DNA of 64,000 nt from Terrabacter tumescens (GTDB lineage Bacteria > Actinomycetota > Actinomycetes > Actinomycetales > Dermatophilaceae), in NCBI RefSeq assembly GCF_014646815.1, contig NZ_BMNZ01000002.1:310001-374000 (forward strand), written 5' to 3'. The translations under genes and the position numbers were made by a program. This document shows positions 16,121 to 24,908 of this stretch, one piece after another. Below the pieces are notes generated by a model, which was not told the origin of the DNA, searched no databases, and saw nothing but the letters and a program-made list of their open reading frames with translations. The number at the start of each line of letters is the position of its first letter. Positions within the stretch are counted from its first letter, which is position 1.

Positions 16121-16753
16121 TCAGGAGGTCTTGCGCGTGAAGGTGAAGTGCGTGACGCCGCTCGGGGAGGCGACGGTCTCGACGTCGAAGGCCTCCTCGA
16201 CGCCCTCGAGCCCGTCCCAGAGGCGGACGCCGCGACCGAGCACGATCGGGACCTGGACCAGGTGCATATGGTCGACCAGGCCGGCCGCCAGGAAGTCGCG
16301 GACCACCGTGGCGCCACCGCCGATCCGCACGTCCTTCCCGTCCGCGGCCGCCCGTGCCGTCTCGAGCGCCTCCGCGGGGGAGGCCTCGAGGAAGTGGAAG
16401 ACGTTGCCGCCCTCCATCTCGAGCGGGGGACGGGTGTGGTGGGTGAGGACGAAGACCGGGGTGTGGAACGGCGGGTTGGGGCCCCACCAGCCCTTCCAGT
16501 CCGGGTCCTCGTGCCAGCCGGGTGGGCCGAACTTGTTGGCGCCCATGATCTCCGCGCCGATGCCGGGACCGTGGCGTTCGGCGTAGGCGTTGTCGACCCC
16601 GTCGCTCCCGTCTGGGTCCCAGGACTGCGTGCGCATCATCCAGGTGTGCAGGCGCTGGCCGGCATGGCCGAAGGGAGCCTCGAGCGACTGCGGCTCTCCG
16701 GTGGCGAAGCCGTCGAGGGAGATCGAGAAGTTGTGGATCCGGGTGCGTGACAT
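16121..16753 (-). CDS. RibD C-terminal/dihydrofolate reductase-like protein
   Basis: 210 residues from ATG with a GGAGGA site. Starts MSRTRIHNFSISLDGFATGEPQS, then EIMGANKFGP, FVLTHHTRPPLEMEGGN, DVRIGGGATVVRDFLAAGLVDHMHLVQVPIVLGRGVRLWDGL: the RibD_C fold with an NADPH-binding glycine turn. Paralogue of the protein at 9372-9962 but only distantly similar. Divergent from the YCII gene, about 180 bases away. Confidence 0.85.
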   Translation of the reverse strand: MSRTRIHNFSISLDGFATGEPQSLEAPFGHAGQRLHTWMMRTQSWDPDGSDGVDNAYAERHGPGIGAEIMGANKFGPPGWHEDPDWKGWWGPNPPFHTPVFVLTHHTRPPLEMEGGNVFHFLEASPAEALETARAAADGKDVRIGGGATVVRDFLAAGLVDHMHLVQVPIVLGRGVRLWDGLEGVEEAFDVETVASPSGVTHFTFTRKTS

Positions 16754-16931
16754 CGGTGTCCTCCGTGGTGGTCCAGGGCGCTAACCGGTCGTGGTGGCCG
16801 TCGAGGTGCTCGGCGACCGAGCCCGACTCTAGTGCGGTCAAAGAAATCTCGAAGTGCATGTCGAAGAGCGCCACAGCCGCTCGACGAGGGAGTACGAAGG
16901 ACACTCGAAAGCAACCAGAGGAGAGATCGAC

Positions 16932-17330
16932 ATGCCGCGTTTCATGGGATTCGTGAGGATGGAAGAGGGAATCGGGACGCCTCCGCAGGCGCTCTTCGAC
17001 GCGATGGACGTCTTCATCGGCGAGCGGGCCGCCTCCGGCGTGTTCCTCGACGGCGGGGGCCTCTACGGGACGGAGGACGCCGTGAACTTCGTCGCCAGCA
17101 ACGGTGAGGTCACCCAGCACGACGGGCCGTACGCCGAGTCCAAGGAGGTCGTCGGAGGGTGGTCGATCATGCAGTACGACAGCCTCGAGGAGGCCGTGGC
17201 CGACCAGCGGAAGTTCGCCGAGCTGCACGCCGAGTACTGGCCCGAGGTCACCGTGGTCGCGACCATGCGCCAGATCTCGGACGGCCCGGACGCCCCCGAC
17301 GCTGCGGACGCCCCCGGCGAGCATGACTGA
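16932..17330 (+). CDS. YCII-related domain protein
   Basis: 132 residues from ATG with a GAGGAGA site. The sequence RFMGFVRMEEGIGTPPQALFDAMDVFIGERAASGVFLDGGGLYGT...DGPYAESKEVVGGWSIMQYDSLEEAV is the YCII/DGPF domain often found with ECF sigma factors, although no sigma gene is present here. The final eight bases overlap the start of the MBL-fold gene, indicating translational coupling. Confidence 0.85.
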   Translation: MPRFMGFVRMEEGIGTPPQALFDAMDVFIGERAASGVFLDGGGLYGTEDAVNFVASNGEVTQHDGPYAESKEVVGGWSIMQYDSLEEAVADQRKFAELHAEYWPEVTVVATMRQISDGPDAPDAADAPGEHD

Positions 17331-18006
17331 GTCACGGACGGTGACGGGCGAGGTGCCCGAGGGCAGCTCGACGGCGGTGACGGTCACGCCCGTCCTCGTC
17401 GCCGAGCTGCTCGCCGACGGTGAGCGGATGCCGGTCTACGTCCATGTCATCGACCACCCCGACGGGCGGGTGCTGGTCGACACCGGCCTGACGCAGCTGC
17501 ACCCTGCGGTCGAGGACATGGATCCGCGGCTCATGCCACTGAGCACGCAGGAGGGCTTCGACGTGGCCGGGATCGACGTCGTGGTCAACACCCACCTGCA
17601 CTTCGACCACTGCGGCGGCAACCACCTCTTCGCCGGCAAGCCGGTCTACGTCCAGGGCGTGGAGCTCGAGGAGGCTCGGAGCCGGGACGACTACACGATC
17701 CGCGCGTGGGTCGATGCGCCGGGAGTGGACTACGTGGCCGTCGACGGCGGCCACGAGCTGCTGCCCGGGGTCCGGCTCGTCCCGACTCCCGGCCACACGC
17801 AGGGGTCGCAGGTCGTCGTGGTGCAGGCCGGGGGCCGGTCGGTCGTCGTCGCCGGTGACACGGCGGTCTTCTACGACGAGCTCGACCGTCCACGGACCGA
17901 GGGCCAGCGACTGATCCGGGAACTGGCCCCCGACGAGGTCTGGCTCTCGCACCAGCACGAGCCCTGGCGCCCCGCGAACGCGTCACGGGCCGTGCTCGCG
18001 GACTAG
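17323..18006 (+). CDS. MBL-fold metallo-hydrolase (lactonase-like)
   Basis: 227 residues from the ATG at 17323, which overlaps the end of the YCII gene. Metallo-beta-lactamase fold: the H-x-H-x-D-H motif HLHFDH, an upstream VLVDTGLTQLHP strand, then VPTPGHTQGSQVVVV (third metal His) and VVVAGDTAVFYDEL (bridging Asp), ending with LSHQHEPW. This resembles the AHL-lactonase/MBL hydrolase group more than antibiotic-degrading beta-lactamases. It has no signal peptide. Its stop TAG doubles as the start of the -10 box for the next gene. Confidence 0.8.
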   Translation: MTESRTVTGEVPEGSSTAVTVTPVLVAELLADGERMPVYVHVIDHPDGRVLVDTGLTQLHPAVEDMDPRLMPLSTQEGFDVAGIDVVVNTHLHFDHCGGNHLFAGKPVYVQGVELEEARSRDDYTIRAWVDAPGVDYVAVDGGHELLPGVRLVPTPGHTQGSQVVVVQAGGRSVVVAGDTAVFYDELDRPRTEGQRLIRELAPDEVWLSHQHEPWRPANASRAVLAD

Positions 18007-18009
18007 CCT
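18004..18009 (+). promoter_or_regulatory. leaderless-type -10 box TAGCCT overlapping a stop codon
   Basis: TAGCCT includes the TAG stop of the MBL gene and ends six bases before the GTG at 18016. Confidence 0.45.
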
Positions 18010-18015
18010 CGCGAC

Positions 18016-18609
18016 GTGCCCGAGTTCAGCTGGAGACCGGCCAACGAGGCGACGACCGCGGACGTCGAGGCGGTGTTCGACGCCGGTGGCGCGCGCAAGT
18101 GCCGCTGCCAGGCGCTCAAGGTCCCGGGCTGGATCTGGCGCGACACGACCCAGGACGAGCGCGACGCTGCCCTCGTCGAGCAGACCGGCTGCGGCACGAG
18201 CGGTCCCACGTCCGGTCTCATCGGCTACGTCGACGGCGAGCCGGCCGGCTGGGTCGCGGTCGAGCCGCGGGAGAACTACCCGAGGATCTGGGCCCGGCAG
18301 AAGCCGTGGATGCGTCAGGATCCCGAGGCCGAGGGCGTCTGGTCGGTCACCTGCTTCGTCGTGCGCAAGGGCTTCCGTCGCCAGGGACTCATGTACGAGC
18401 TCGCCGCCGCCACCGTCGAGTACGGCAGGCAGGTCGGCGCCCGCGTCCTCGAGGGCTACCCGACCGAGCCGACGCCGGGGAAGACCGTGATCTGGGACGA
18501 GGCGTCGGTCGGGCTGCTCCAGGTCTTCCTCGACGCCGGCTACGAGGTCGAGGCGTCCCCGACCCTGCGGCGGAGGGTGGTGCGGCACCGGCTCGGCGCC
18601 TCGTCCTGA
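18016..18609 (+). CDS. GNAT-type acetyltransferase
   Basis: 197 residues from GTG, supported by the leaderless -10 box. The conserved GARKCRCQALKVPGW segment near residue 25-40 is followed by GYVDGEPAGWVAVEPRENYPRI, VTCFVVRKGFRRQGLMYELAAATVEYGRQVGARVLEGYP (GNAT motif A, R-x-x-G), and a C-terminal DAGYEVEA segment. Substrate unknown. Convergent with the MmcQ-type gene, 25 bases away. Confidence 0.75.
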   Translation: MPEFSWRPANEATTADVEAVFDAGGARKCRCQALKVPGWIWRDTTQDERDAALVEQTGCGTSGPTSGLIGYVDGEPAGWVAVEPRENYPRIWARQKPWMRQDPEAEGVWSVTCFVVRKGFRRQGLMYELAAATVEYGRQVGARVLEGYPTEPTPGKTVIWDEASVGLLQVFLDAGYEVEASPTLRRRVVRHRLGASS

Positions 18610-18634
18610 CGGCCGGTGCCGTCCCAGCCGGACG

Positions 18635-19045
18635 TCAGCGACCCAGTCGCTGCCTCAGCATGCGGGGCGCGCAGAACCGGTAGCTCTCGGTCACGAGCTC
18701 GGCGACCTCGTCCCAGTGGGTGTCGTCGTCGAGCACCATGCCGACGACGGTGGGCGACCACGGCGGCCGGTAGAACGGTGGCCCCGCGTTGACCAGGGCC
18801 GACAGCTCGTCGCCGGACGCCCGGAAGGTCAGCACCGTGGTCGGCTCGGTCACCCCGGTCACGTCCCGGTACGCCGAGGTGTAACCCTCCTGGGCGACCA
18901 GGACGTGGGCGAAGGTCTTGCTCCGCACCCGCCACCGGACGCCGGTCCAGGCGTCCTCCTCGTATGCGTCGGGCAGGCTCAGCGCGATGGAGCCGATGCG
19001 CTCGACGACGTCGCCGGAGGGCTCGATGCGCGGCGGCCTGGACAC
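18635..19045 (-). CDS. MmcQ/YjbR family protein
   Basis: 136 residues from GTG. The sequence VVERIGSIALSLPDAYEEDAWTGVRWRVRSKTFAHV...LTFRASGDELSALV...PFYRPPWSPTVVGMVLDDDTHWDEVAELVTESYRFCAP matches the MmcQ/YjbR DNA-binding-like fold (CyaY-type). Function in the family is uncharacterised. It lies between a GNAT gene (convergent) and the GMC oxidoreductase (divergent). Confidence 0.8.
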   Translation of the reverse strand: MSRPPRIEPSGDVVERIGSIALSLPDAYEEDAWTGVRWRVRSKTFAHVLVAQEGYTSAYRDVTGVTEPTTVLTFRASGDELSALVNAGPPFYRPPWSPTVVGMVLDDDTHWDEVAELVTESYRFCAPRMLRQRLGR

Positions 19046-19175
19046 ACCGCGAGTCTGCCAGCGCCCACCGACGCCGGGGTGCCCTGGACGACTCCCTTGT
19101 CTCCCCTCCCGGAGTGTGGTTGCGTGGCGAGACCGTCCCCGCCACTCGGCGAGGCACCACGACGAGGTGGTATCG

Positions 19176-21020
19176 ATGGGCTCGACGTACGACTACGTGA
19201 TCGTTGGCGCGGGATCGGCGGGCGCCGTGGTCGCTGCCCGGCTGAGCGAGGACCCGGACGCCACGGTGTGCCTGCTCGAAGCCGGTGGTCCGCCGCCCCC
19301 CGCGGAGCTCGTGCCGGCCGCCGTGGCGAGCCTGCAGAACAATCCCGCGACCGACTGGATGTTCAACGCCGACCCCGGTGGGGTCGGCAAGGGCCTGGTC
19401 GGCGGTCAGATGATGGTGCCCCGCGGCAAGATGCTCGGCGGCTCGTCCGGTCTCAACTACATGGCCTACGTGCGCGGGCACCCCGGCGACTTCGACTCGT
19501 GGGCCGCCGGTGGCGCGGAGGGCTGGTCCTATGCGGACGTGCTGCCCTACTTCCTCAAGGCGGAGGGCTTCGTGGACAGCCCCGAGCTGCAGCCCGACCG
19601 CGACAGGCACGGCCATGACGGACCCGTGGGGGTGTCGGTGCGCCAGCCGATCCTGCGTGCCTCGAACCAGTTCGTCGAGGCCGCGGGCGCCACGGGTCTG
19701 AAGCAGGGCGACTACAACGGCCGCGACCGCCTCGACCCCGAGGGGGTGGCCTCGCTCTTCCAGACGACGACGAAGGACGGCCGACGCAGCTCGACCTTCC
19801 ACGCCTACCTCGAACCGGCGATGGACCGCGCGAACCTCACCGTGGTCACCGGCGCGCTCGTCGAGCGGATCCTGCTCGAGGTGGATGAGGAGGCGGACGG
19901 CGAGGTGGTTCGGGCCACCGGGGTCGCCTACCGCGCCGAGGACGGCGCCCACGAGGAGGTGGCCGCCGGTACCGAGGTGGTGCTGTGCGCGGGTGCCATC
20001 GGGTCGCCGCACATCCTGCTGCTCTCCGGGGTCGGGGCGCGCGACGAGCTCGCCGCCGTCGGGGTGGACTGCGTCGTCGACCTCCCGGACGTCGGTCGGC
20101 ACCTCAAGGACCACCTCCACACACCCCTGATGTTCGCCGCCGACGGCATCGGCGAGACGATGACCGAGGTGGCCATGTCCCTCGGCCCGGACGCGTTGCG
20201 GGCCCCGGCCGGACCGCTCCCGGCCGATCCCGCCGACGACGTCGACCTCCCCGAGCCGCTCGCCGCGGCGAAGGCCGAGGCCGAGCGCCGCATCGCCGAG
20301 TGGTTCACGACCGGTCGTGGCCTCGCGTCGTCCTCCCTCTACGACGCGGTCGCCTTCTTCTCGACCGGGCTGGGCGACGAGCACACCCACGACGCGCAGA
20401 TCGGCTTCCTCGCGACCGGCTACACGCCGCCGATCTGGGAGGCCGTCTTCCGGCTCCCGCCGTCAGCGTTCTTCGAGGACCCGGAGTCCTTCCTCGACCC
20501 GACCCGTGGCCAGGTCGTCGTGCTGCCCAATCCCGTGCAGCCACACTCCGAGGGCTCGGTGACGTTGGCGAGTTCGGACCCCGCCGTCCCGCCACGCATC
20601 GAGCTCAACTACTTCGACGACCCGCACGACGTCAGGGTCATGGTCGCCGTGATGCGCAGGGCCCTCGAGATCGCGAAGGCCTGGCCGGGCGGTGGTCTGG
20701 GTGACCCGGTCATCCCGCCGCACCTGGCGCGGGCGCACGGCCATCAGGCCGGCTCCGAGCCGAGCGACGCGCTGCTGGAGGACATGGCCCGCCACTACGC
20801 GCTGACCGTCTACCACGAGACGTCGACGTGCCGGATCGGTGAGGTCGTCGACCCACGTCTGCGGGTGCACGGCATCGAGGCCCTGCGAGTGGCCGACGCG
20901 AGCGTCATGCCGAACGTCGTCAGCGGCAACACCAACGCTGCGGCGATCATGATCGGTGAGAAGGCCGCCGAGCTGATCGCCACGGACCACGGCGTCCACC
21001 TCCACGAGATGGTCGGCTGA
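19176..21020 (+). CDS. GMC family oxidoreductase (choline dehydrogenase-like)
   Basis: 614 residues from ATG at 19176 with a GAGGTGG site. FAD motif DYVIVGAGSAGAVVAARL at 6-23, then LEAGGPPPP, GGSSGLNYMAYVRGHPGDFDSWA (GMC signature 1), and IGSPHILLLSGVG (signature 2). The C-terminus has YHETSTCRIG with the catalytic His and NVVSGNTNAAAIMIGEKAA. Likely oxidises an alcohol using FAD. The length is ~60-80 residues above typical choline dehydrogenase, mainly an extra acidic/Ala-rich helical insert (about residues 340-385, PAGPLPADPADDVDLPEP...). Apparently monocistronic. Confidence 0.85.
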   Translation: MGSTYDYVIVGAGSAGAVVAARLSEDPDATVCLLEAGGPPPPAELVPAAVASLQNNPATDWMFNADPGGVGKGLVGGQMMVPRGKMLGGSSGLNYMAYVRGHPGDFDSWAAGGAEGWSYADVLPYFLKAEGFVDSPELQPDRDRHGHDGPVGVSVRQPILRASNQFVEAAGATGLKQGDYNGRDRLDPEGVASLFQTTTKDGRRSSTFHAYLEPAMDRANLTVVTGALVERILLEVDEEADGEVVRATGVAYRAEDGAHEEVAAGTEVVLCAGAIGSPHILLLSGVGARDELAAVGVDCVVDLPDVGRHLKDHLHTPLMFAADGIGETMTEVAMSLGPDALRAPAGPLPADPADDVDLPEPLAAAKAEAERRIAEWFTTGRGLASSSLYDAVAFFSTGLGDEHTHDAQIGFLATGYTPPIWEAVFRLPPSAFFEDPESFLDPTRGQVVVLPNPVQPHSEGSVTLASSDPAVPPRIELNYFDDPHDVRVMVAVMRRALEIAKAWPGGGLGDPVIPPHLARAHGHQAGSEPSDALLEDMARHYALTVYHETSTCRIGEVVDPRLRVHGIEALRVADASVMPNVVSGNTNAAAIMIGEKAAELIATDHGVHLHEMVG

Positions 21021-21135
21021 CGAGGACCCACCTTGGTGGGCGGATTCGCCCCGTTGGGCGCGGTGGTCGGCTGCCATGGCCGCTCGGCGGGGTGTCCTGG
21101 AGACGAGAACTGCGCACATCCGGCACAGTGACGAC

Positions 21136-21642
21136 ATGTCACTGATGGACAAGCTGGGGCGACGGTGGGAAGCGCGGCAGAGGGGCACCGAACCCATCCG
21201 GGTCGACACCGACGTCGTCATATCGGCGACGAGGGAGCGCGTCTGGTCGTTCGTCATGCACCCGGACAGCGCCCGGCTGCTCGACCCGGAGGTGGTCAAC
21301 GCCTTCCGGGTCCCCGGTTCTCCTGAGATGGCGGTCGGCGAGCAGCACTGCACGGTGCTACGGCACGGAGCGGTGCTGGCGGCTCACATCACCGAGGTCG
21401 TCGGGATGGACGCACCCCGGTCGGTGTCGTTCCGCTCGTTGACCGTTCCCGGGGCTTTCGTCGCGAGCTACCTGTTCGAGGAGCTCGGGAGCAAGACTCG
21501 CTTGACCTATCGGGTGGAGGGCCAGGTGGCGGCCGGGGCCAAGGCACAGGCCGAAGAGTCGGCCCGAACCAGCGCCGCTCATGCCCTGAACCAGATGCGT
21601 GCCGTGGTGGAGAGCGGTGCCAGTCTCTCCTCGGACCCCTGA
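21136..21642 (+). CDS. SRPBCC-superfamily protein
   Basis: 168 residues from ATG at 21136; a CACAGT box lies six bases before it. PIRVDTDVVISATRERVWSFVMHPDSARLLDPEV, SFRSLTVPGAFVASYLFEELGSKTRLTYRVEG and a long C-terminal helix form the START/SRPBCC hydrophobic-pocket fold. Ligand unknown. It lies downstream of the GMC oxidoreductase and convergent with the BatB-like gene. Confidence 0.75.
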   Translation: MSLMDKLGRRWEARQRGTEPIRVDTDVVISATRERVWSFVMHPDSARLLDPEVVNAFRVPGSPEMAVGEQHCTVLRHGAVLAAHITEVVGMDAPRSVSFRSLTVPGAFVASYLFEELGSKTRLTYRVEGQVAAGAKAQAEESARTSAAHALNQMRAVVESGASLSSDP

Positions 21643-21708
21643 CCCACGGGCGGGTGACGTGCTTGCGTCCCGGCCTGTCACGCGTCGTCCCTCGGGGCTC
21701 GAACCGGG

Positions 21709-22830
21709 TCAGGACGTCGAGCGGCGAAGTGCCACGCCCAGTCCTGCGAGCAGCACTGCGGCGGCCACAATGCCGACGGTGGCGCTGAGGTCGACGTCCT
21801 GCTCGGCGACGGTGACGTGCTTGGGCAGGTCGGCGAGGACCTTGGTCAGGCCTTCGGCATCGGTCGCGGCGAAGTACTCGCCACCGGTCGTCCGAGCGAC
21901 GTTCTTCAACGCCGGCTCGTCGACGACGAGGAAGTTGCGGCCGCCGATCGTTCCGCCTCCGGCGCCGCCGAAGTCGCGCATCCGCGGAGTGAACCCGCCG
22001 TACTGCTCGCGCGTGCATGCCATCTGGGTCGGGTTCGTCGTGCCGAAGCCGATCGGGTAGACGCGCACCCCGCGCGCGGCGGCCTGCTCGGCCGCCTGGG
22101 CGGGGGTCACGCCGCGCGTGTTGGCGCCGTCGGTCAGGAGGACGACGATCTCCGGCGCCACGTCGGCTGTCGCGCCCGCGCCCGCGCCACCACTCCCACC
22201 AACGGACGGGCTCGGGGCGGGTGCAAGGTCGCCGAGGCCGGGACCGTCCGTCGACGGCTCGTCGACCGGGTCCGACGGGGGCACGTTCGGGTCGAGCTCG
22301 GCGATCGCGTCGATGGACCGGAGGATCGCCGCGCCGATCGTCGTCCCGCGTCCCGTCGTCACGGCATCGAGGGCGGCGAGCAGCTCGTCCCGGTCAGCGG
22401 TGGGCGCCACCGCCAGCTGCGCGAACCCGGAGAAGACGACGAGCCCGATCCTCGTCTCGTCGTCCCGCCCCTCGACGAACGACCGCACCGCAGCCTGGGC
22501 TGCGCTGAGCCGGTTGGGCGCCACGTCCGTCGCGCACATCGAACCCGACACATCGAGGGCGAGGATCACCGTCGCGCTCGAGGTCGGCACGCTCGCCCGC
22601 ACGGTCGGTCGGGCGCTCGCCAGGCCCAGCAGCGCCAGCGCCCCGAGCACCAGCGCGATCGGAACGTGCCGCCGCCACGACGCCGAACCGGCGCCGGCCG
22701 CCCGCAGCAGCGCCACGTTCGAGTAGCGCACCGCCTGACGCCTCCGCCGCCGCAGCTGCCAGACGTAGATCCCGAGCAGCACCGGCACGAAGACCAGCGT
22801 TGCGAGCAGCAGCGGCACACCGAAGCTCAC
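21709..22830 (-). CDS. VWA-domain membrane protein, BatB-like
   Basis: 373 residues from GTG, one base after the stop of the upstream VWA gene. Membrane segments at 5-25 and 57-72, a VWA domain with intact MIDAS D-V-S-G-S at 93-97 and VVLLTDGANT, and a final helix (VGIVAAAVLLAGLGVAL) before RRSTS. A Gly/Pro/Ser-rich insertion sits inside the VWA domain (near residues 195-220). In the Bat/aerotolerance architecture, VWA proteins of this type face outward and interact with MoxR-activated complexes. Last gene of a five-gene operon. Confidence 0.8.
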   Translation of the reverse strand: MSFGVPLLLATLVFVPVLLGIYVWQLRRRRRQAVRYSNVALLRAAGAGSASWRRHVPIALVLGALALLGLASARPTVRASVPTSSATVILALDVSGSMCATDVAPNRLSAAQAAVRSFVEGRDDETRIGLVVFSGFAQLAVAPTADRDELLAALDAVTTGRGTTIGAAILRSIDAIAELDPNVPPSDPVDEPSTDGPGLGDLAPAPSPSVGGSGGAGAGATADVAPEIVVLLTDGANTRGVTPAQAAEQAAARGVRVYPIGFGTTNPTQMACTREQYGGFTPRMRDFGGAGGGTIGGRNFLVVDEPALKNVARTTGGEYFAATDAEGLTKVLADLPKHVTVAEQDVDLSATVGIVAAAVLLAGLGVALRRSTS

Positions 22831-22831
22831 C

Positions 22832-23836
22832 TCAGATCACCCGCCCCTGCCGCAGCACCGACACCGTGGCGCCGCCGAGCAGCAGGACCGCCGCCAGAGC
22901 CGCGACCCAGGACGTCACCTCGTGCGGCACCGTCCTCGTCGTCCACTGCAGCTCGATCGCGTCGTAGACCGCGGCCAGCGACGCCGCGTCGGACGCCCGC
23001 CGGTACGTCCCGCCCGTCGTCTCCGCGACGGCTCGCAACGCCGACTCGTCGAGCGCCGTCGCGAGGGTGAAGCCGTCCACCGTGATCGTCGTCCCGGTCG
23101 TCGTCCCGAGCCCGATCGGCTCGATCTTCACCCCGGCTGCCGACGCGAGCTCCGCTGCGCCCGAAGGGCTTTCGTCGGTCGTGTCCTCACCGTCGGTCAG
23201 CAGCACGATCGCGGTCCCGCCGTGGTAGCCGACCGGCGACTCCTCGGCCGCGCCTGTCCCCGCGCCCTGCTCGGTGTCGCTCGGGGGCTTCACCGGCTTG
23301 CCGACGATCGCGCTCAGCCCGCCCAGGATCCCGTCGGTGAGCGAGGTGTCGCCCGCCGGCCGGAGCCGCGCCACGGCCGCCAGCACCGCGGCCCGGTCGT
23401 CCGTCGGCCGCTGCGTCACCAGGCCGGTGCCACCGAACGCGACGACCGCGATCCGCACCGACGCCGGCTGCTTCGCCACGAAACCCCGAGCCGCCGCCTT
23501 GGCCGCCTCGAGCCGCGACGGCTTCACATCCGTCGCCGCCATGCTGTTGGACACGTCGAACGCGAGCACGACGGTCCCCTCCCGGTGCGGCTCCGCGACC
23601 GACGCCATCGGCCGTGTCAGCGCCAGCACCATGACGCCGAGCGCCCCGATGAGCAGCGCCGGGCCGAGGTGCCGCCACCGTGACCGAGCCGGCGCGGGGA
23701 CGACGAGCCCGTCGGCCGCCAACGCGGCACGACGTGCCTCCTGCATCCGCAGCCCGCGACGGTAGCCGACGACGAGCAGCGGCACGACGAGCAGCCCCGT
23801 CAGCGCCCACGGCCACGTCAGCGACAGCTCGCTCAT
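22832..23836 (-). CDS. VWA-domain membrane protein, BatA-like
   Basis: 334 residues from the ATG at 23834-23836. It begins MSELSLTWPWALTGLLVVPLLVV (helix 1), second helix about 57-75, VWA MIDAS D-V-S-N-S at 94-98, VLLTDGEDTTDE, and a C-terminal helix (VTSWVAALAAVLLLGGATVSVL). The region before the start is four 14-base tandem copies, each with its own GAGGTGG site, so alternative in-frame starts exist upstream (a GTG nine bases earlier). Paralogous to the next VWA gene, as in Bat operons. Confidence 0.8.
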   Translation of the reverse strand: MSELSLTWPWALTGLLVVPLLVVGYRRGLRMQEARRAALAADGLVVPAPARSRWRHLGPALLIGALGVMVLALTRPMASVAEPHREGTVVLAFDVSNSMAATDVKPSRLEAAKAAARGFVAKQPASVRIAVVAFGGTGLVTQRPTDDRAAVLAAVARLRPAGDTSLTDGILGGLSAIVGKPVKPPSDTEQGAGTGAAEESPVGYHGGTAIVLLTDGEDTTDESPSGAAELASAAGVKIEPIGLGTTTGTTITVDGFTLATALDESALRAVAETTGGTYRRASDAASLAAVYDAIELQWTTRTVPHEVTSWVAALAAVLLLGGATVSVLRQGRVI

Positions 23837-23892
23837 CGCTGCCACCTCATCGCGCCCACCTCATGGCTGCCACCTCATCGCGCCCACCTCAT
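23837..23892 (-). repeat. four 14-bp tandem units, each a ribosome-binding site plus ATGA
   Basis: Plus-strand units CGCTGCCACCTCAT, CGCGCCCACCTCAT, GGCTGCCACCTCAT, CGCGCCCACCTCAT. On the coding strand each reads ATGAGGTGG-N5, a stop/start plus a strong Shine-Dalgarno. The DUF58 stop codon lies in the most upstream unit and the BatA-like ATG directly after the last. Confidence 0.8.
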
Positions 23893-24908
23893 CGCCGCCG
23901 CCTCCGCCGCAGCTCGGAGATCCGCAACAGGGACCGAACGAGGTCGTCGTCCGTCTGCACCGGATAGAGGTCGACCCCGGCCTTGCGTGCCCGGGCCTCG
24001 AGGTCCGCCTGCCGCGCCCCCGCCACCTCGGCCAGTCGGGCCCGGAACCCGGCGTCGCTCGTGTCGACGAAGATCTGCTCGCCCGTCTCCGCGTCCTCGA
24101 CGTAGATGCCACCCGCGTCGGGCAGCTCGCTCTCGCGCGGGTCGACGACCTGGAGCGCGACCACCTCGTGCCGCTGCGCCAGCCGCGCCAGCGGCGCCTC
24201 CCACCCGTCCGCCGTGATGAAGTCGGACACGACGAGCACGAGCGAGCGCCGCTTCACGATCCCGTATGCCGCCGCGAGCAGGACCCCGAGGTCCGTGACC
24301 GTCCCCGACGGGGCTGGGACTCCGGCGGACGCCCCGCGACCCAGCACCCGGCGTACGCCACGACGCAGCGATGACGCGACTCCCCGGTGTGTGGCCTTTC
24401 GACGGTCAGAGGGGGTGGGGGTGGGGGCGGAGCGGGACTCGCGGCGGTCGAGGAGCGTCTTGGCGATCCGCAGCACCTGGTTGCGTCCCGACGCCGGCGG
24501 GATGACGAGGTCGACCCCCGTGTCCATGACGATCGCCCCGACCCGGCTGCCCCCGCGGGTCAGCACGTGCGCGAGCGTCGTCGCCACCTCGGCGAGCACG
24601 AGGTCCTTCTGCCGGTCGACGGGACCGAAGCCCATCGACGCCGAGTGGTCGAGCAACAGCCATGCCGTCAGCTCCCGGTCCTCGACGAACTCGCGCACGT
24701 AGGGCTCGTCGAGGCGCGCCGTGACGTTCCACTCGATGTGCCGCAGGTCGTCGCCCGGCACGTACTCGCGCAGGTCGGTGAAGTCGAGCCCTGCCCCGCG
24801 GAAGAGGGTGCGGTAGTCGCCCTGGAGTCGCCCGTCGAGCCGCCGCACCACCCGCCACTCGAGACGGCGCAGCAGGCTCTCGGCGCTCAGCGGGGTGGTC
24901 GCGCCCAT
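23889..24908 (-). CDS. DUF58 protein of the MoxR/Bat operon
   Basis: 339 residues overlapping the end of the MoxR gene by 22 bases. DUF58 hallmark GDDLRHIEWN at 52-61, a VWA-like D-H-S-A-S at 87-91, and a C-terminal strand region ending in a run of arginines. A basic, low-complexity insertion (about residues 150-190, RRKATHRGVASSLRRGVRRVLGRG) interrupts the domain. In MoxR clusters DUF58 proteins are thought to link the ATPase with the membrane VWA proteins. Its stop lies in the tandem repeat preceding the BatA-like gene. A GTATGCC copy is at 24264-24270. Confidence 0.85.
   Translation of the reverse strand: MGATTPLSAESLLRRLEWRVVRRLDGRLQGDYRTLFRGAGLDFTDLREYVPGDDLRHIEWNVTARLDEPYVREFVEDRELTAWLLLDHSASMGFGPVDRQKDLVLAEVATTLAHVLTRGGSRVGAIVMDTGVDLVIPPASGRNQVLRIAKTLLDRRESRSAPTPTPSDRRKATHRGVASSLRRGVRRVLGRGASAGVPAPSGTVTDLGVLLAAAYGIVKRRSLVLVVSDFITADGWEAPLARLAQRHEVVALQVVDPRESELPDAGGIYVEDAETGEQIFVDTSDAGFRARLAEVAGARQADLEARARKAGVDLYPVQTDDDLVRSLLRISELRRRRRR

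Noticed and set aside
17323-18006. Antibiotic-degrading metallo-beta-lactamase
   Set aside because: HxHxDH is shared by the whole MBL fold; no signal peptide, and the sequence is closer to lactonase-type hydrolases.
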